A stretch of 64,000 bases of DNA from Bacillota bacterium (GTDB lineage: Bacteria; Bacillota; UBA4882; UBA8346). This document shows positions 34,859 through 44,228 of this stretch, in pieces. The stretch lies in contig JAEZCE010000047.1 in the NCBI GenBank assembly GCA_023429995.1, positions 62,001 through 126,000 of the forward strand. Direction: 5' to 3'. Below the pieces are notes generated by a model. The model saw only the letters and a program-made list of their open reading frames with translations. It ran no database searches and had not been told where the DNA came from. The translations under genes and the position numbers were made by a program. Within the stretch, counting starts at the first letter, position 1; each line of letters begins with the position of its first letter.

Positions 34859-35431
34859 TCATTCCGGTGGTTGATAAATACTTTGTAAAAGGCACTTGGA
34901 AATTTCCCGGTGCAGCTCTTCCCCAGCATTCAGGAAGTCAAGGGCTACCTCCACCTTACCTTCACCCAAGTACTCGGTGCGCTTGATTTCCCCTTTGAGT
35001 AAAAGGGGGTCGAAATTGGGGAATTTAATTTGAAAGGCAATTTGGGAACCGATGGCGATTTGGGGATCGGAACTCACGATTGCCAGTGCGCCGCAAGCCG
35101 ACAAATCAATTATCTGGCCAATATGTACCTCGCCATGCAATAAATAATATAAAGGCATCTCCAGATGGAACCGGAAGTGGCGCCTGAGTAAAGAATAGTT
35201 TACTTTTCCGGGTTTAGCCAAAATCAACACCGGAGATTCCCGCAAAATATGAGCCACTTGATAAGTGCCGAACCTGTATTTTTGACCGTCCTTGTTAACA
35301 TAAGTAATGGAAATCTCCGTCCCCAGTTCCAGGTGGTTGATAAATTCCATTTCTTTGGTGGCTACGAAAAGGCCCTCTTCTTTTAAAGTCACCACCGTGG
35401 CCTCAAAGGATTTAACCAGACCGACTTCCAC
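34859..35431 (-). CDS. PilZ-domain c-di-GMP-binding protein (YcgR-like)
   Basis: This protein has an N-terminal YcgR-type beta domain and a C-terminal PilZ domain. The c-di-GMP-binding motifs are RRHFR (RxxxR) and DLSACG (DxSxxG). It likely tunes motility or exopolysaccharide production with second-messenger level. The first canonical start is GTG 35429-35431, but the same frame remains open for about 27 codons upstream (IEKIFSPGNTLQINF), which looks like the missing start of the family domain. No ATG, GTG or TTG is available there, so a rare ATT or ATC start behind AGGGGG (about 35480), or a small frameshift from the ATG overlapping the recN stop, is possible. It follows recN by less than 100 bp. 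Confidence 0.85.
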   Translation of the reverse strand: MEVGLVKSFEATVVTLKEEGLFVATKEMEFINHLELGTEISITYVNKDGQKYRFGTYQVAHILRESPVLILAKPGKVNYSLLRRHFRFHLEMPLYYLLHGEVHIGQIIDLSACGALAIVSSDPQIAIGSQIAFQIKFPNFDPLLLKGEIKRTEYLGEGKVEVALDFLNAGEELHREISKCLLQSIYQPPE

Positions 35432-35528
35432 CGAAAAATTGATTTGTAGCGTATTCCCCGGGCTAAATATTTTTTCGATCGTAAGGATCTCTGCGATGAA
35501 AATAACCCCCTGCCGGCCTTGGACGGTG

Positions 35529-37283
35529 TCATTCGGTGATTACCTGCCCCACCTTGGTTAAACGCAATTTTTCAGCCAACATCAGCATTTCTCTGGCATG
35601 TTGACGGGTGGTATCGGTCACCTGGGCTCCGCCAAGCATTCGCGCCAATTCCTCCACCCGTTCGCTGGTGGTTAACTCCCGGACATTGACTTCCGTCCGG
35701 TCGCCGACAACCTTTTTTTCGATGTAAAAATGACGCCGGGCCAGCGAGGCGATTTGCGGCAAATGGGTAACACACAAAACTTGCCGCGATTGGCCGATCA
35801 ACAATATCTTTTCCGCGACAGCCTGGGCGGTCCGGCCGCCGATTCCGACGTCAATTTCATCAAAAACCATGGTTGGAATGGCGTCAAGCTCGGCCAGAAT
35901 CGATTTCAAAGCCAGCATGATCCGGGACAATTCTCCTCCGGACGCGATTTTGGTCATTGGTTTCAGACCTTCGCCCGGATTGGGAGCCACCAGATATTCA
36001 ATCTTATCCGCGCCGCTGCCGCTAACCTCCACGGTTTTCCCCTGGAAAGCCATCCCGGAAGGGCTCTCGGTTTGCGAAAGATTGATTTTAAAGCGGGTTT
36101 GGGCCATATTTAAATCATTTAGTTGCGCCATGATGGCCACTTCCAACTTTTCAGCCGCGGCCTGTCTTTCTTTTGACAGGGCTTCCGCCAGTTCCCCCAG
36201 GCGGGATTTCCATTTCCCAAGTTCCCCCTCAAGCTCGGCCGAACGTTCTTCCCGGTGGGAAATACCGGTCAATTCCTGCTCACAACGTTCGGCAAACACT
36301 AAAATCTCGCCGATGCTGGCGCCGTATTTCCGTTTCAGATTGGACAGCTCATCAAGGCGGGCCTCGATTTCAGCCAGACGGGCCGGATCAAATTGAATCT
36401 GTTCCTGATAGCTCCGGAGCTCCCGGGATACTTCCTCGGCCTGACAGGCGGCTTCCCGCAGCGTCTCCAGGATCGCCTCCAAACGGGGGTCAACCGCGGC
36501 GACCTGGGATAAAGCGCGTTCGGCCGTACCCAAGAGTTCCACTGCGGCATTGCCGTTGGCATCGTCATACAAGGCCTGATAGGATTGATTGGCCGCTTCA
36601 TACAGCCGCTCGGAGGCTGCCAGTAACTCCCGCTCCTTCAGCAAATCCTCATCTTCGCCAATCACCAATTTCGCCTGGTTGATCTCTTCGATTTGAAATT
36701 TTAACAATTCCACTTTCCGGGCTAAATCGGTTTCGTTCTGTTGTAAGGTATGGTATTCGTTATCCAGGGTCTGCCATTCCTTGAAAACCTGGGCAACTTC
36801 ATGACGAAGCCTCATACAATGAACCCCCGCATATTGGTCCAGCAGTTCCAGTTGTTTCTCGGCAAACAATAAGGATTGGTGTTCATGCTGCCCGTGGATA
36901 TCGATGAGAAATTCCCCGATCTTGGTAAGGGATAACACCGTCACCAATTGGCCGTTGACCCGGCAGCGGTTTTTTCCGGTGTTGCTGATTTCCCTTTGAA
37001 TAATCAACATATTATCGGAACCGACCTGAATTCCAATCCCCGTCAAATATTCAAGAAGTTCCGGACGGTTCCCGATCAAAAAGGCCGCGTCGACCAGGGC
37101 GGTTTCGGCTCCGCTCCGAATCATTTCCGCGCTGAAACGTCCTCCCAAAGCCAGGCCCAGGGCATCAATGATAATTGACTTTCCGGCTCCGGTTTCTCCT
37201 GTAAGCACGTTGAAACTGGGGCTGAAATCCAAATGAATCTCCTCAATCAAAGCCAGATTTTTAACTGTAATTTCTTGCAACAA
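35529..37283 (-). CDS. recN: DNA repair protein RecN
   Basis: This 584-residue SMC-like ATPase acts early in double-strand break repair. It has Walker A LTGETGAGKSIIIDA at residues about 27-41, a long central coiled coil and the C-terminal signature KIASGGELSRIMLALK with Walker B PTMVFDEIDVGIGG. The full coiled coil is present and length is normal. TTG 37281-37283 is the start, behind AAGGGA. It lies 6 bp after argR, the usual Bacillota neighbour. Confidence 0.97.
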   Translation of the reverse strand: MLQEITVKNLALIEEIHLDFSPSFNVLTGETGAGKSIIIDALGLALGGRFSAEMIRSGAETALVDAAFLIGNRPELLEYLTGIGIQVGSDNMLIIQREISNTGKNRCRVNGQLVTVLSLTKIGEFLIDIHGQHEHQSLLFAEKQLELLDQYAGVHCMRLRHEVAQVFKEWQTLDNEYHTLQQNETDLARKVELLKFQIEEINQAKLVIGEDEDLLKERELLAASERLYEAANQSYQALYDDANGNAAVELLGTAERALSQVAAVDPRLEAILETLREAACQAEEVSRELRSYQEQIQFDPARLAEIEARLDELSNLKRKYGASIGEILVFAERCEQELTGISHREERSAELEGELGKWKSRLGELAEALSKERQAAAEKLEVAIMAQLNDLNMAQTRFKINLSQTESPSGMAFQGKTVEVSGSGADKIEYLVAPNPGEGLKPMTKIASGGELSRIMLALKSILAELDAIPTMVFDEIDVGIGGRTAQAVAEKILLIGQSRQVLCVTHLPQIASLARRHFYIEKKVVGDRTEVNVRELTTSERVEELARMLGGAQVTDTTRQHAREMLMLAEKLRLTKVGQVITE

Positions 37284-37289
37284 ATCCCT

Positions 37290-37742
37290 TTACCCCCTTA
37301 ACCGGTGGAGCTTCGATAAAACTTCTTCAACCTGCGCTTTACTACGGACGATCACCAAAATGGTATTGTCGCCGGCCACGGTGCCGAGTACTTCCGGCCA
37401 TTCCAGGTTGTCAAAGGCTTCGGCTACTCCCTGGGCCGTACCGCTCATGGTTTTAATCACGATAAAATTCTCGGCCGAATCAAAGGATACCACCGCATCC
37501 TCCAGCATCCGTTGGGCCCGCCGCACCAAATCTCCCGGGGTACGGTCGGCAGGCAGGGAATACCGGTAATATCCTTCAACCGTCGGTACCTTGATCAGGC
37601 CAAGCTCTTTGATATCCCTCGACAGGGTAGCCTGAGTGACCAGGATGCCCCTGTTTTTCAAGGCCTCGCCCAAATCTTCCTGGGTGCCGATTACTTGCTC
37701 TTTTATAATGGCGACAATCATGGCTTGCCGGTTTGTTTTCAT
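37290..37742 (-). CDS. argR: arginine repressor ArgR/AhrC
   Basis: This 150-residue repressor has the winged helix N-terminus with GILVTQATLSRDIKELGLIK and the C-terminal hexamerisation and arginine-binding domain ending GTVAGDNTILVIVRSK. It controls arginine biosynthesis and catabolism in response to arginine. ATG 37740-37742 follows GGAGG with 5-nt spacing. Position between nadK and recN is conserved in Bacillota. Confidence 0.96.
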   Translation of the reverse strand: MKTNRQAMIVAIIKEQVIGTQEDLGEALKNRGILVTQATLSRDIKELGLIKVPTVEGYYRYSLPADRTPGDLVRRAQRMLEDAVVSFDSAENFIVIKTMSGTAQGVAEAFDNLEWPEVLGTVAGDNTILVIVRSKAQVEEVLSKLHRLRG

Positions 37743-37766
37743 TCATTCCTCCGCGATTTTTGAAAC

Positions 37767-38624
37767 TTAAATCCGTCCTTCTTTAAACCTTGATTTCAAG
37801 GCTTCAAACAACCCTTGTCCTTCAAAACGGATTAATTGCGTTACATAGGGCGCCTTTTCGATGCAAATTCCCGAACCGGTCGGCAAGACCGTCCCGGATT
37901 GGCCGTCGGCGGTCAAAGAGACTTCAATATCCGTCTGATGATGCTGGACTATCTTGATCCGGGCGCCGGGGTTGAAAACAACCGGCCTTGCATACAACGA
38001 ATGCGCGCAGATCGGAGTAACCAGTATCGCTTCCAACCTGGGATCCAAAATCGGTCCTCCCGCGGACAAAGAATAGGCCGTTGAACCGGTGGCCGTCGCC
38101 ACGATCAGCCCATCCGCCGGATAGTTTGCGAATAACTCATGATCAACCCAAAGATCCAGGCGGATCATCCGGGCTACCGAATTGGCGGTAATCGTAAAAT
38201 CATTCAGCGCCACAAACTCCTGGGGGCCGTTTTCCGTATTCACAACCGCCTTCAACATTGAACGGGCTTCCAGCTGAAATCGATGAAGGCGCAAATCATC
38301 AATGGCGGCTTCAATTTTATGTTTTTCAATCCGGGCCAGAAAACCCAATTGACCTAAGTTGACCCCCAGCAACGGAATTTGCCGGGGATAAATCCGCCGG
38401 GCGGCATTTAAAAGCGAGCCGTCTCCACCCAGCACCAATACCAAATCCAGGTCTTCCCATAGCCCGTCGGCTTCCCTGCCGCAGCCAGGCCGGCCCAGCT
38501 GATAGGCTACTTTTTTTTCGAGCGCGATTTTAAAGCCAACATGCTCCAAAACCGGTATGATACTGCCGGCCAACTGTAAAGCGGCTTCTTTCAGCGGATT
38601 GGGCAGGATTAAGATTTGATTCAA
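37767..38624 (-). CDS. nadK: NAD kinase
   Basis: This protein phosphorylates NAD to NADP. It has the GGDGSLLNAARR motif of the family, the ligand segment ALNDFTI and TATGSTAYSLSAGGPIL. TTG 38622-38624 is chosen because it gives the family start MNQILILPNPLKEA and has GAGGG 8 nt upstream; in-frame starts at 38639 and 38666 lack a suitable SD. Length is about 285 residues, normal for the family. It is followed by argR and recN. Confidence 0.94.
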   Translation of the reverse strand: MNQILILPNPLKEAALQLAGSIIPVLEHVGFKIALEKKVAYQLGRPGCGREADGLWEDLDLVLVLGGDGSLLNAARRIYPRQIPLLGVNLGQLGFLARIEKHKIEAAIDDLRLHRFQLEARSMLKAVVNTENGPQEFVALNDFTITANSVARMIRLDLWVDHELFANYPADGLIVATATGSTAYSLSAGGPILDPRLEAILVTPICAHSLYARPVVFNPGARIKIVQHHQTDIEVSLTADGQSGTVLPTGSGICIEKAPYVTQLIRFEGQGLFEALKSRFKEGRI

Positions 38625-38909
38625 GCCATTTACCCTCATTTGATTTTTTATATTTATTCCTCTCAAAAAGAAAATTTCCTGCTTTGTTGGAGATAAGATA
38701 TTCTAAAGGAAGGCCAGGTTTTGAGCGCCGTCCGGTTTGATATCTTTTCCAATCTCAGGGAACATACTTGAAAAGGGCTAGGAGTTCTCGATTTGCTGGT
38801 TGAATTAAAGATTCCGGGGATAGAGTAAAGGACTGCCAAAGATAAGCGGGAACTTGCCAAGTCCTTCGGAGCTGATTAATATCCATTGGGGAGGCGAAAG
38901 AAAGTGATA

Positions 38910-39353
38910 TCAATCCCTATTCGCCAGTCGAAAACGGCATAAAAAAAGTTTCGTCAATGATGTGACAATTACAATTCCACAAATATCCAGCAATACATCC
39001 TCCGGCTTTCCACTTCGAAAAGGAACCCGGGATTGGAGATATTCGTCTAAAGACGCTATCAGAACGGCCAATATGATTCCAGGCCAATAAGATCTTTGAA
39101 AGCCCCATAGATAAAAATAGTACCAGGTTAATAAGGATAATGTTCCATAGCCCAAAAAATGCATACTCTTTCGAAACCAATAGACCAGCGCAGAGATGGT
39201 TGGAATCGACAGACGGCTATGGGTTGCCACAAAGCGATCCCAAAAACCTCCACCCCAGCGGGGGTCGATGGAGGTGTAAACCAGAAAACCGATGATGGCC
39301 GCCAGTAGAAATGTCAGGGCTGTTTTACAAAAAATTCGGGTGCCCGTATTCAT
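38910..39353 (-). CDS. VanZ-like membrane protein
   Basis: This protein of about 147 residues has four hydrophobic segments and the VanZ-family core RKSMHFLGYGTLSLL plus SLDEYLQSRVPFRSGKPEDV. VanZ proteins give low-level teicoplanin resistance in enterococci by an unknown mechanism; most genomic homologues have no known role. ATG 39351-39353 follows AAGGA with 5-nt spacing, preferred to the upstream frame at 39422. It has no clear operon partner. Confidence 0.85.
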   Translation of the reverse strand: MNTGTRIFCKTALTFLLAAIIGFLVYTSIDPRWGGGFWDRFVATHSRLSIPTISALVYWFRKSMHFLGYGTLSLLTWYYFYLWGFQRSYWPGIILAVLIASLDEYLQSRVPFRSGKPEDVLLDICGIVIVTSLTKLFLCRFRLANRD

Positions 39354-39579
39354 GGATATCCTTACCGTAATTTGATCATTTTTAAACCGCCGCGGCGGAC
39401 GACTCAACCTACCACCGGCCAAAGCTACTCATTACCCATTTCTCTAACAAATGATAGACTACACAGGAAACATTAGTGGTTATTCTGTCCGCCGCGGGTT
39501 AAAACCTCACGGCTAAGTAATTTAAAGAATTCTAAATCCCCTCCGGGGATCGGCAAAATAGACTTCGAAGTATCACCGA

Positions 39580-39601
39580 GCCCAGTGAAACTGGGCTTTT
39601 A
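39580..39601 (+). terminator. terminator-like hairpin (plus orientation)
   Basis: AGCCCAGT-GAA-ACTGGGCT followed by four T forms a short hairpin on the plus strand. No plus-strand gene leads into it, so it may be a relic. The flanking 39354-39815 region otherwise holds only the palindromic repeat at 39638-39752. Confidence 0.35.
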
Positions 39602-39637
39602 AATGCAGTTATACCCTTAGCCGTGTTGGCTCTTCGA

Positions 39638-39752
39638 GGCTGTCTAAAAAGCAATTCGAAATCAATAAGAAATACAATATATAGATTCATCGAATAGGTC
39701 GGTTTCAATATATTGTATTTCTTGATCGTCAAATTTCCTTTTGGGACAGCCC
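39638..39752. mobile_element. miniature inverted-repeat element (MITE), copy 1
   Basis: The element is bounded by GGCTGTC and GACAGCC with extended terminal similarity (GGCTGTCTAAAAAG against CTTTTGGGACAGCC). Inside, AAGAAATACAATATA and TATATTGTATTTCTT form a perfect 15-bp inverted pair. A related element is at 54418-54546. It encodes nothing and bounds the exopolysaccharide cluster on its downstream side. The ends resemble those of insertion sequences that could mobilise it in trans. Confidence 0.75.
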
Positions 39753-39815
39753 CGCGCCCGCGGCGAAGATTTCAGCCATCATTCCATTTGGCAAAGACCT
39801 AATCCGGACCATCAG

Positions 39816-40931
39816 CTATTTCCCGTTTCCATTCAATACTTTTTGGTAAACTTCCAGGGTGGATCGGGCTACTCTGTCCCAACTGTAATTCTCTTTTATA
39901 TAACGGATTTGCGCTGATTTCTCCGCGGCGGGCTTCCCTTTGAGCATCCGCAAGATTGCCGCTTTAAGACTATCAATATTGCCAACCTCAAAATAATGCT
40001 CCTGAGGCAAATGGATATTTTTGTTCCCTTCAATATCGGAGGCGATACATGTCAACCCGAAGCTCATGGCCTCCAATAACGAGATCGGCAACCCCTCATA
40101 ATAGGAGGGTAATATAAACAGGCCCGCGTGGGTGTATAATTCATAAAGCGGGACCCCTGTCAGGAAACCGGTAAATATAATGGCGCCGCTATTTTGTCCC
40201 TTCTTTTGCAAAGATATGCTATAATCGCATGGATGATCGGCGCTCCCAACGATAATCAGTTTCCAGCCGGCTAATTTCAAACCGCAAAATGCCTCGATTA
40301 AGTCATGAAACCCCTTTTCCGGCACCAGCCTTCCCACTGCCAACAGGTACTTTCCCTTTTGAATGTTTAATTCCCGAAGTTTTTCCTGCGTACGGGCCGG
40401 TTCCATGATGTTGACACCGTTGGGAATTACCATCGGATTCCGGTGATACTTGGCTTGCAATTCTTCGGCAATCGGCGCGGAAATAGCAATAACCCCATGG
40501 CTCCATCGGAGGGATGCCCGCTCAAAAAAGCGCAAAATAAATTTTTCCAAAGGGTTCCACTTTAAATGCTGATAGTTTGCGCCATGGGTGGTGAGTACCA
40601 CCTTGTTTCCAAGGATTCTGGCAAGCCCGGCAAAAAAGCCCGGGCCAATTCCCTGAATATGAACGATATCCGGTTTATAGCGGCCGGAAACCACAATCGC
40701 TAAAAAAGTATGAATCAAGGCTTCCAATGTTTTATGGCGGAGGGTCGGAAGCGGTACGAGCCTCACTCCCTGATAATTGGTAATCGACTTGTCCGCATAA
40801 GGTTTACGGGTAAACACAACGACTTCGCATCCTAATTGAACCAATCGGAGCGCTAAATTTTGGCAATGGTTTTCCACTCCCCCTTGAATGTTTGGGAAAC
40901 CTCTGGTACCCATGATGGCCACTCTGATCAT
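39816..40931 (-). CDS. glycosyltransferase family 4
   Basis: This 371-residue GT-B enzyme has the N-terminal acceptor domain (IMGTRGFPNIQGGVENHCQ) and a C-terminal GT1-type domain with LLAVGRLVPEKGFHDLIEAF and the nucleotide-sugar E-x7-E motif in SYYEGLPISLLEAM. It presumably adds a sugar to the lipid-linked repeat unit. The start GTRGFP with GGVE resembles rhamnosyl/galactofuranosyl-type transferases, but the sugar cannot be assigned. It is the last gene of the cluster; ATG 40929-40931 follows GGGGAA. Confidence 0.92.
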   Translation of the reverse strand: MIRVAIMGTRGFPNIQGGVENHCQNLALRLVQLGCEVVVFTRKPYADKSITNYQGVRLVPLPTLRHKTLEALIHTFLAIVVSGRYKPDIVHIQGIGPGFFAGLARILGNKVVLTTHGANYQHLKWNPLEKFILRFFERASLRWSHGVIAISAPIAEELQAKYHRNPMVIPNGVNIMEPARTQEKLRELNIQKGKYLLAVGRLVPEKGFHDLIEAFCGLKLAGWKLIIVGSADHPCDYSISLQKKGQNSGAIIFTGFLTGVPLYELYTHAGLFILPSYYEGLPISLLEAMSFGLTCIASDIEGNKNIHLPQEHYFEVGNIDSLKAAILRMLKGKPAAEKSAQIRYIKENYSWDRVARSTLEVYQKVLNGNGK

Positions 40932-40955
40932 CGATTGTTCCCCTTATCCATGGGG

Positions 40956-41879
40956 TCAATCCTTTGTCGCGCAAATTACTACACTGAGATAATCCATTTG
41001 ATTGACCGGTTTGCGAAACTTTTTCCATAAATGATTTTGTACTTTGCGAACATATTTTTCCTCAAGAACGGTTTCCGGAAAAATTTTAACATCCCTCCAG
41101 CCATTCTGATTCAAGAATTTTTCATACTCAAAAGGCCTTAACCGGTTGGGTGAACCTAAAAATTTGAACCCATGATAGATGCAATCAGGATACCGATAGA
41201 TATTGAGGGGATCGATATCCCGAATCCACCGGGTTAGCGTACCCAAATCGATTTCCGCAAGAAAAACCGTTCCCGGTTTGGAAATTTCACTCAACTGTTT
41301 CAGCGTCTTCTCAACGTCATCAAACTGTTCAAAAGAAGCTTGACTCAAAATATAGTCGATGTCTTCCCCCTTAAAAATTGTAACGTCGAAAGAGCGGTCA
41401 CAGACATAATTAAGCTTATCGTTCCGGCCGTTATAGGTTGCCTGCAACTGGCCGCCTAAAAATTCCGGGCTAACCTCCGGGGAATCATTTTGAAGATTTA
41501 GAAAATCAAGCAGTTCCTGATAAAACCGGTCCGGAACCGACCGGATAAGATGGTTCACATCGAGGGCGTTGTATTTGGCGGCGCCTTTCCACAACAATAT
41601 AACGCCAACGCCTAAATCCGCCCCCGGACCCAATTCGAGGATGGTTTTCCCCTTCAGGGATAAAGGATGGCCCGAGTATTCATCCAAAAACTTCAACCAA
41701 TTTTGGACAACGCCATAATCATAGCGGATCGCTTGTCCGATATCGTCCATGGGAAAAGTCCGGGGGGCCTTATATCCCTGAATGGCATGGCGAATCCTAT
41801 TGATCCCTAACAGACTCATTCCCGACAGATAATAGAAAAAATGATGGGGACTTGATTTGACGATTTTCACGGTACTCAA
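40956..41879 (-). CDS. class I SAM-dependent methyltransferase
   Basis: This protein of about 307 residues has the AdoMet-binding motif I TILELGPGADLGVGVILL with an acidic residue in YNALDVNHLI at the next strand. It likely methylates a sugar of the exopolysaccharide or its chain end. TTG 41877-41879 is taken as start because a perfect AGGAGG lies 12 nt upstream and the resulting STVKIVKSSPHHFFYYLSG start looks natural; an in-frame ATG at 41927 is the alternative. It lies between two GT4 genes in the polysaccharide cluster. Confidence 0.82.
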   Translation of the reverse strand: MSTVKIVKSSPHHFFYYLSGMSLLGINRIRHAIQGYKAPRTFPMDDIGQAIRYDYGVVQNWLKFLDEYSGHPLSLKGKTILELGPGADLGVGVILLWKGAAKYNALDVNHLIRSVPDRFYQELLDFLNLQNDSPEVSPEFLGGQLQATYNGRNDKLNYVCDRSFDVTIFKGEDIDYILSQASFEQFDDVEKTLKQLSEISKPGTVFLAEIDLGTLTRWIRDIDPLNIYRYPDCIYHGFKFLGSPNRLRPFEYEKFLNQNGWRDVKIFPETVLEEKYVRKVQNHLWKKFRKPVNQMDYLSVVICATKD

Positions 41880-41983
41880 TCCAATTTCGCTCCTCCTTTT
41901 TCCACCTGTAACGCGCCCTTTCAACATCCATCCGGCAAGCGACTCTCAGAATCCCATCCATGAAGAAATCGCAGGATCGAGAG

Positions 41984-43177
41984 TTAAACTACTTTCCGAT
42001 AGAGACTGAAAATACTTTGATAATACTTTTCCCTGGAGAAACTTTTTGAGCTTTCGAGGCAATTTCGCGCATACTCATCCCGCAATTCTTTTCGTTCATC
42101 CAGATATTTAATTTTATCCACGAGATCGGCAATATTTTGGGGTTCAAACAGCAGGCCGTTGAATTGATCTTTAATTAATTCCGGGATTCCTCCGATATTG
42201 GAACCGATAACGGGCACCCCCAGACCGAATGATTCAAGGATTGACAGCGGTGAATTTTCATACCACTCAGACGGATATATCGTGGCGATGCTTCCACGGA
42301 TTAAATCTCTCAGTTCTTCTCCCTGTTTAAACCCAACCCATCTTCCATTGTCGATCCCCTGGAGCATATTTTCCAGGGGCCCGCTTCCGGCAAAAACAAA
42401 TTGAATCCCTGGAAGAGCCTTAACGGCGCTCACTAAAGTAACCATTCCCTTTTCCCGGGAGATCCTGCCAAAGTACAAGAAATAATTCCTTTCCCGGGGC
42501 CTGTCGCTATAATGCATGGAATGGATGAAATTGGGAATCACCGTTAATTTTTCTTTCCGGACACCAAAATCAATTAATTTGTCAGCCAAAAATTGACTGG
42601 GACAAATAAATTTTTCAATATAATCGTAGGTTTTTAATTTGTAATACAGATAACCCTCAAACATTCCCAGCACGCTTCGGAATAAGGAGCCGTGAATGCA
42701 TTGGGTGAGCATACAGTTCCGGTACTTTCTTCCTTTGCATTTTTCGCAAATACTCCCGGTTCTTACATTGTATAATAGATGGGACGGGCAGACCAAAACG
42801 GGATCGTGAAGGGTTTGGACAACGGGTATCTTATGTTTTTTCAGTTCATAAATAATCGAGGGAGTGATTTGAAAATTATAATTGTTCAAATGAACAAGAT
42901 CGGGCCTGAATTCCCGGATGATTCGGCGGATTTTATGACGGGCTTCGCTGGAATAGATGATTTTAAAGGGATATAACAAAGTTGACAGCGAGTTTTTATG
43001 GAAATCGATATTTTTTACCAGCTTTTCCTTTGGTGTTTCCACAATATTTCGCGGGTCGTCCATCCCGAAAAATTCAACCTGGTGCCCCTTTGCCCTCAGG
43101 ATTTCGGCCAGGTCAAACAGATACCTCTCGCTGCCTCCATTCGGGTAGAGAAATTTATTCACCAATAAAATTTTCAT
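41984..43177 (-). CDS. glycosyltransferase family 4
   Basis: This protein of about 397 residues is a GT-B retaining glycosyltransferase. N-terminal MKILLVNKFLYPNGGSERY is typical of the family; a cysteine cluster CEKCKGRKYRNCMLTQC occurs about residue 145 as in many GT4 enzymes with a DUF-like insertion. The C-terminal domain has YFGRISREKGM and the E-x7-E motif in SEWYENSPLSILES. ATG 43175-43177 is preferred (GGGGAG 10 nt upstream). Sugar specificity unknown. Confidence 0.92.
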   Translation of the reverse strand: MKILLVNKFLYPNGGSERYLFDLAEILRAKGHQVEFFGMDDPRNIVETPKEKLVKNIDFHKNSLSTLLYPFKIIYSSEARHKIRRIIREFRPDLVHLNNYNFQITPSIIYELKKHKIPVVQTLHDPVLVCPSHLLYNVRTGSICEKCKGRKYRNCMLTQCIHGSLFRSVLGMFEGYLYYKLKTYDYIEKFICPSQFLADKLIDFGVRKEKLTVIPNFIHSMHYSDRPRERNYFLYFGRISREKGMVTLVSAVKALPGIQFVFAGSGPLENMLQGIDNGRWVGFKQGEELRDLIRGSIATIYPSEWYENSPLSILESFGLGVPVIGSNIGGIPELIKDQFNGLLFEPQNIADLVDKIKYLDERKELRDEYARNCLESSKSFSREKYYQSIFSLYRKVV

Positions 43178-43192
43178 TTCAATCAATCTCCC

Positions 43193-44227
43193 CTATTTCG
43201 AAATATACTTGCAGCTCCCGGAGTGATCTTTGCTTTTGAAAAATGAGTTTTCTTCAAGGGAATACCCTCTGCCCGTAATTTTATGTTGAAATACCCACCA
43301 GGCGGGAATCCAGATCCTTTTATGCATGGCCGGCGAGACACTGCCGATCATCCAGCAGTTCTTGGGGCAATTTTTAACATTTTGCCGAACCCGGTCAGCC
43401 TGCCGGGAATGCCAGATCTCCTCCCAGGTTTTTTCATGCAAATTGCCCATGGATTGTTTTTCAATCATGCCGTTGCACGGAAGGACGTCACCGTAAGGAT
43501 CGACGAAGAAACCGTTCATACCCATTTCGCACGGTAAATATCGCTTGTTGCCATAGATATAATTGATTAAACCGTGGTTGAAATAGGCCCGAAACCATTT
43601 CTTGGGAGAAGGCGATTGCAGCAATTGATTGACCAGCCACTCAATGGCCCGGGATACCGTTTCGCAATCCCGAATATGATTGTCGGTCTTGCGGAAATAA
43701 AATGAATTATGGAGCGTTGTCGTAGCAAATTCCATACCCAGCCGGTCTGAAATCCGGTAAAGATTGATTACATCCTGGGCGTTCAAATCCTGAATGGTCA
43801 TTCCGAACCCAATGTCCTTATGGCCGCGTTTTACCAATTCGCTTAATGTCCCATAGCCTTTTTGAAAGCCGTCTTTCAAACCCCGTATCGCATCGTTGGT
43901 CTCTTGTAACCCCTCGATGCTGATTCGAATCCCAACCTCGGGAAATTCGTCACAAAGCTCCAGAATTCTTTCGGAAAAATACCCGTTGGTCGAAATCACG
44001 ATGCGGCGGGCCTTTTTCCGTATTTCCCCGACGATATCCTTGATATCTTTTCTGATAAAAGGTTCCCCGCCCGTAATATTGGCGAAGGCCATTTCGGGCA
44101 ATTTTTTGATAATTTCAAGCGAAATTTCTTCTTCAGGTTTGGTTGGATGTTTAAAGCAGTCGCACATATTACATTTTGCATTACAGCGGTAGGTAATGAT
44201 GATAGAGCCGTATAAGTTCCGTTTCAT
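43193..44227 (-). CDS. radical SAM/SPASM-like enzyme in polysaccharide cluster
   Basis: This 344-residue protein has the radical SAM CxxxCxxC motif in RCNAKCNMCDCF, the GGEPFIRKD segment, and C-terminal cysteines in LPCEMGMNGFFVDPYGD, VLPCNGM and NCPKNCW that suggest an auxiliary SPASM-type cluster. It lies 1 bp after the F420-hydrogenase-beta-like gene and probably forms a redox unit with it. Radical SAM enzymes in polysaccharide loci could modify a sugar or a lipid carrier; the reaction is not known. Confidence 0.88.
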   Translation of the reverse strand: MKRNLYGSIIITYRCNAKCNMCDCFKHPTKPEEEISLEIIKKLPEMAFANITGGEPFIRKDIKDIVGEIRKKARRIVISTNGYFSERILELCDEFPEVGIRISIEGLQETNDAIRGLKDGFQKGYGTLSELVKRGHKDIGFGMTIQDLNAQDVINLYRISDRLGMEFATTTLHNSFYFRKTDNHIRDCETVSRAIEWLVNQLLQSPSPKKWFRAYFNHGLINYIYGNKRYLPCEMGMNGFFVDPYGDVLPCNGMIEKQSMGNLHEKTWEEIWHSRQADRVRQNVKNCPKNCWMIGSVSPAMHKRIWIPAWWVFQHKITGRGYSLEENSFFKSKDHSGSCKYISK

Positions 44228-44228
44228 T

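Noticed and set aside
38663..38860. 65-codon minus-strand frame between nadK and the VanZ-like gene
   Set aside because: No SD, composition unlike neighbours and no recognisable motif.
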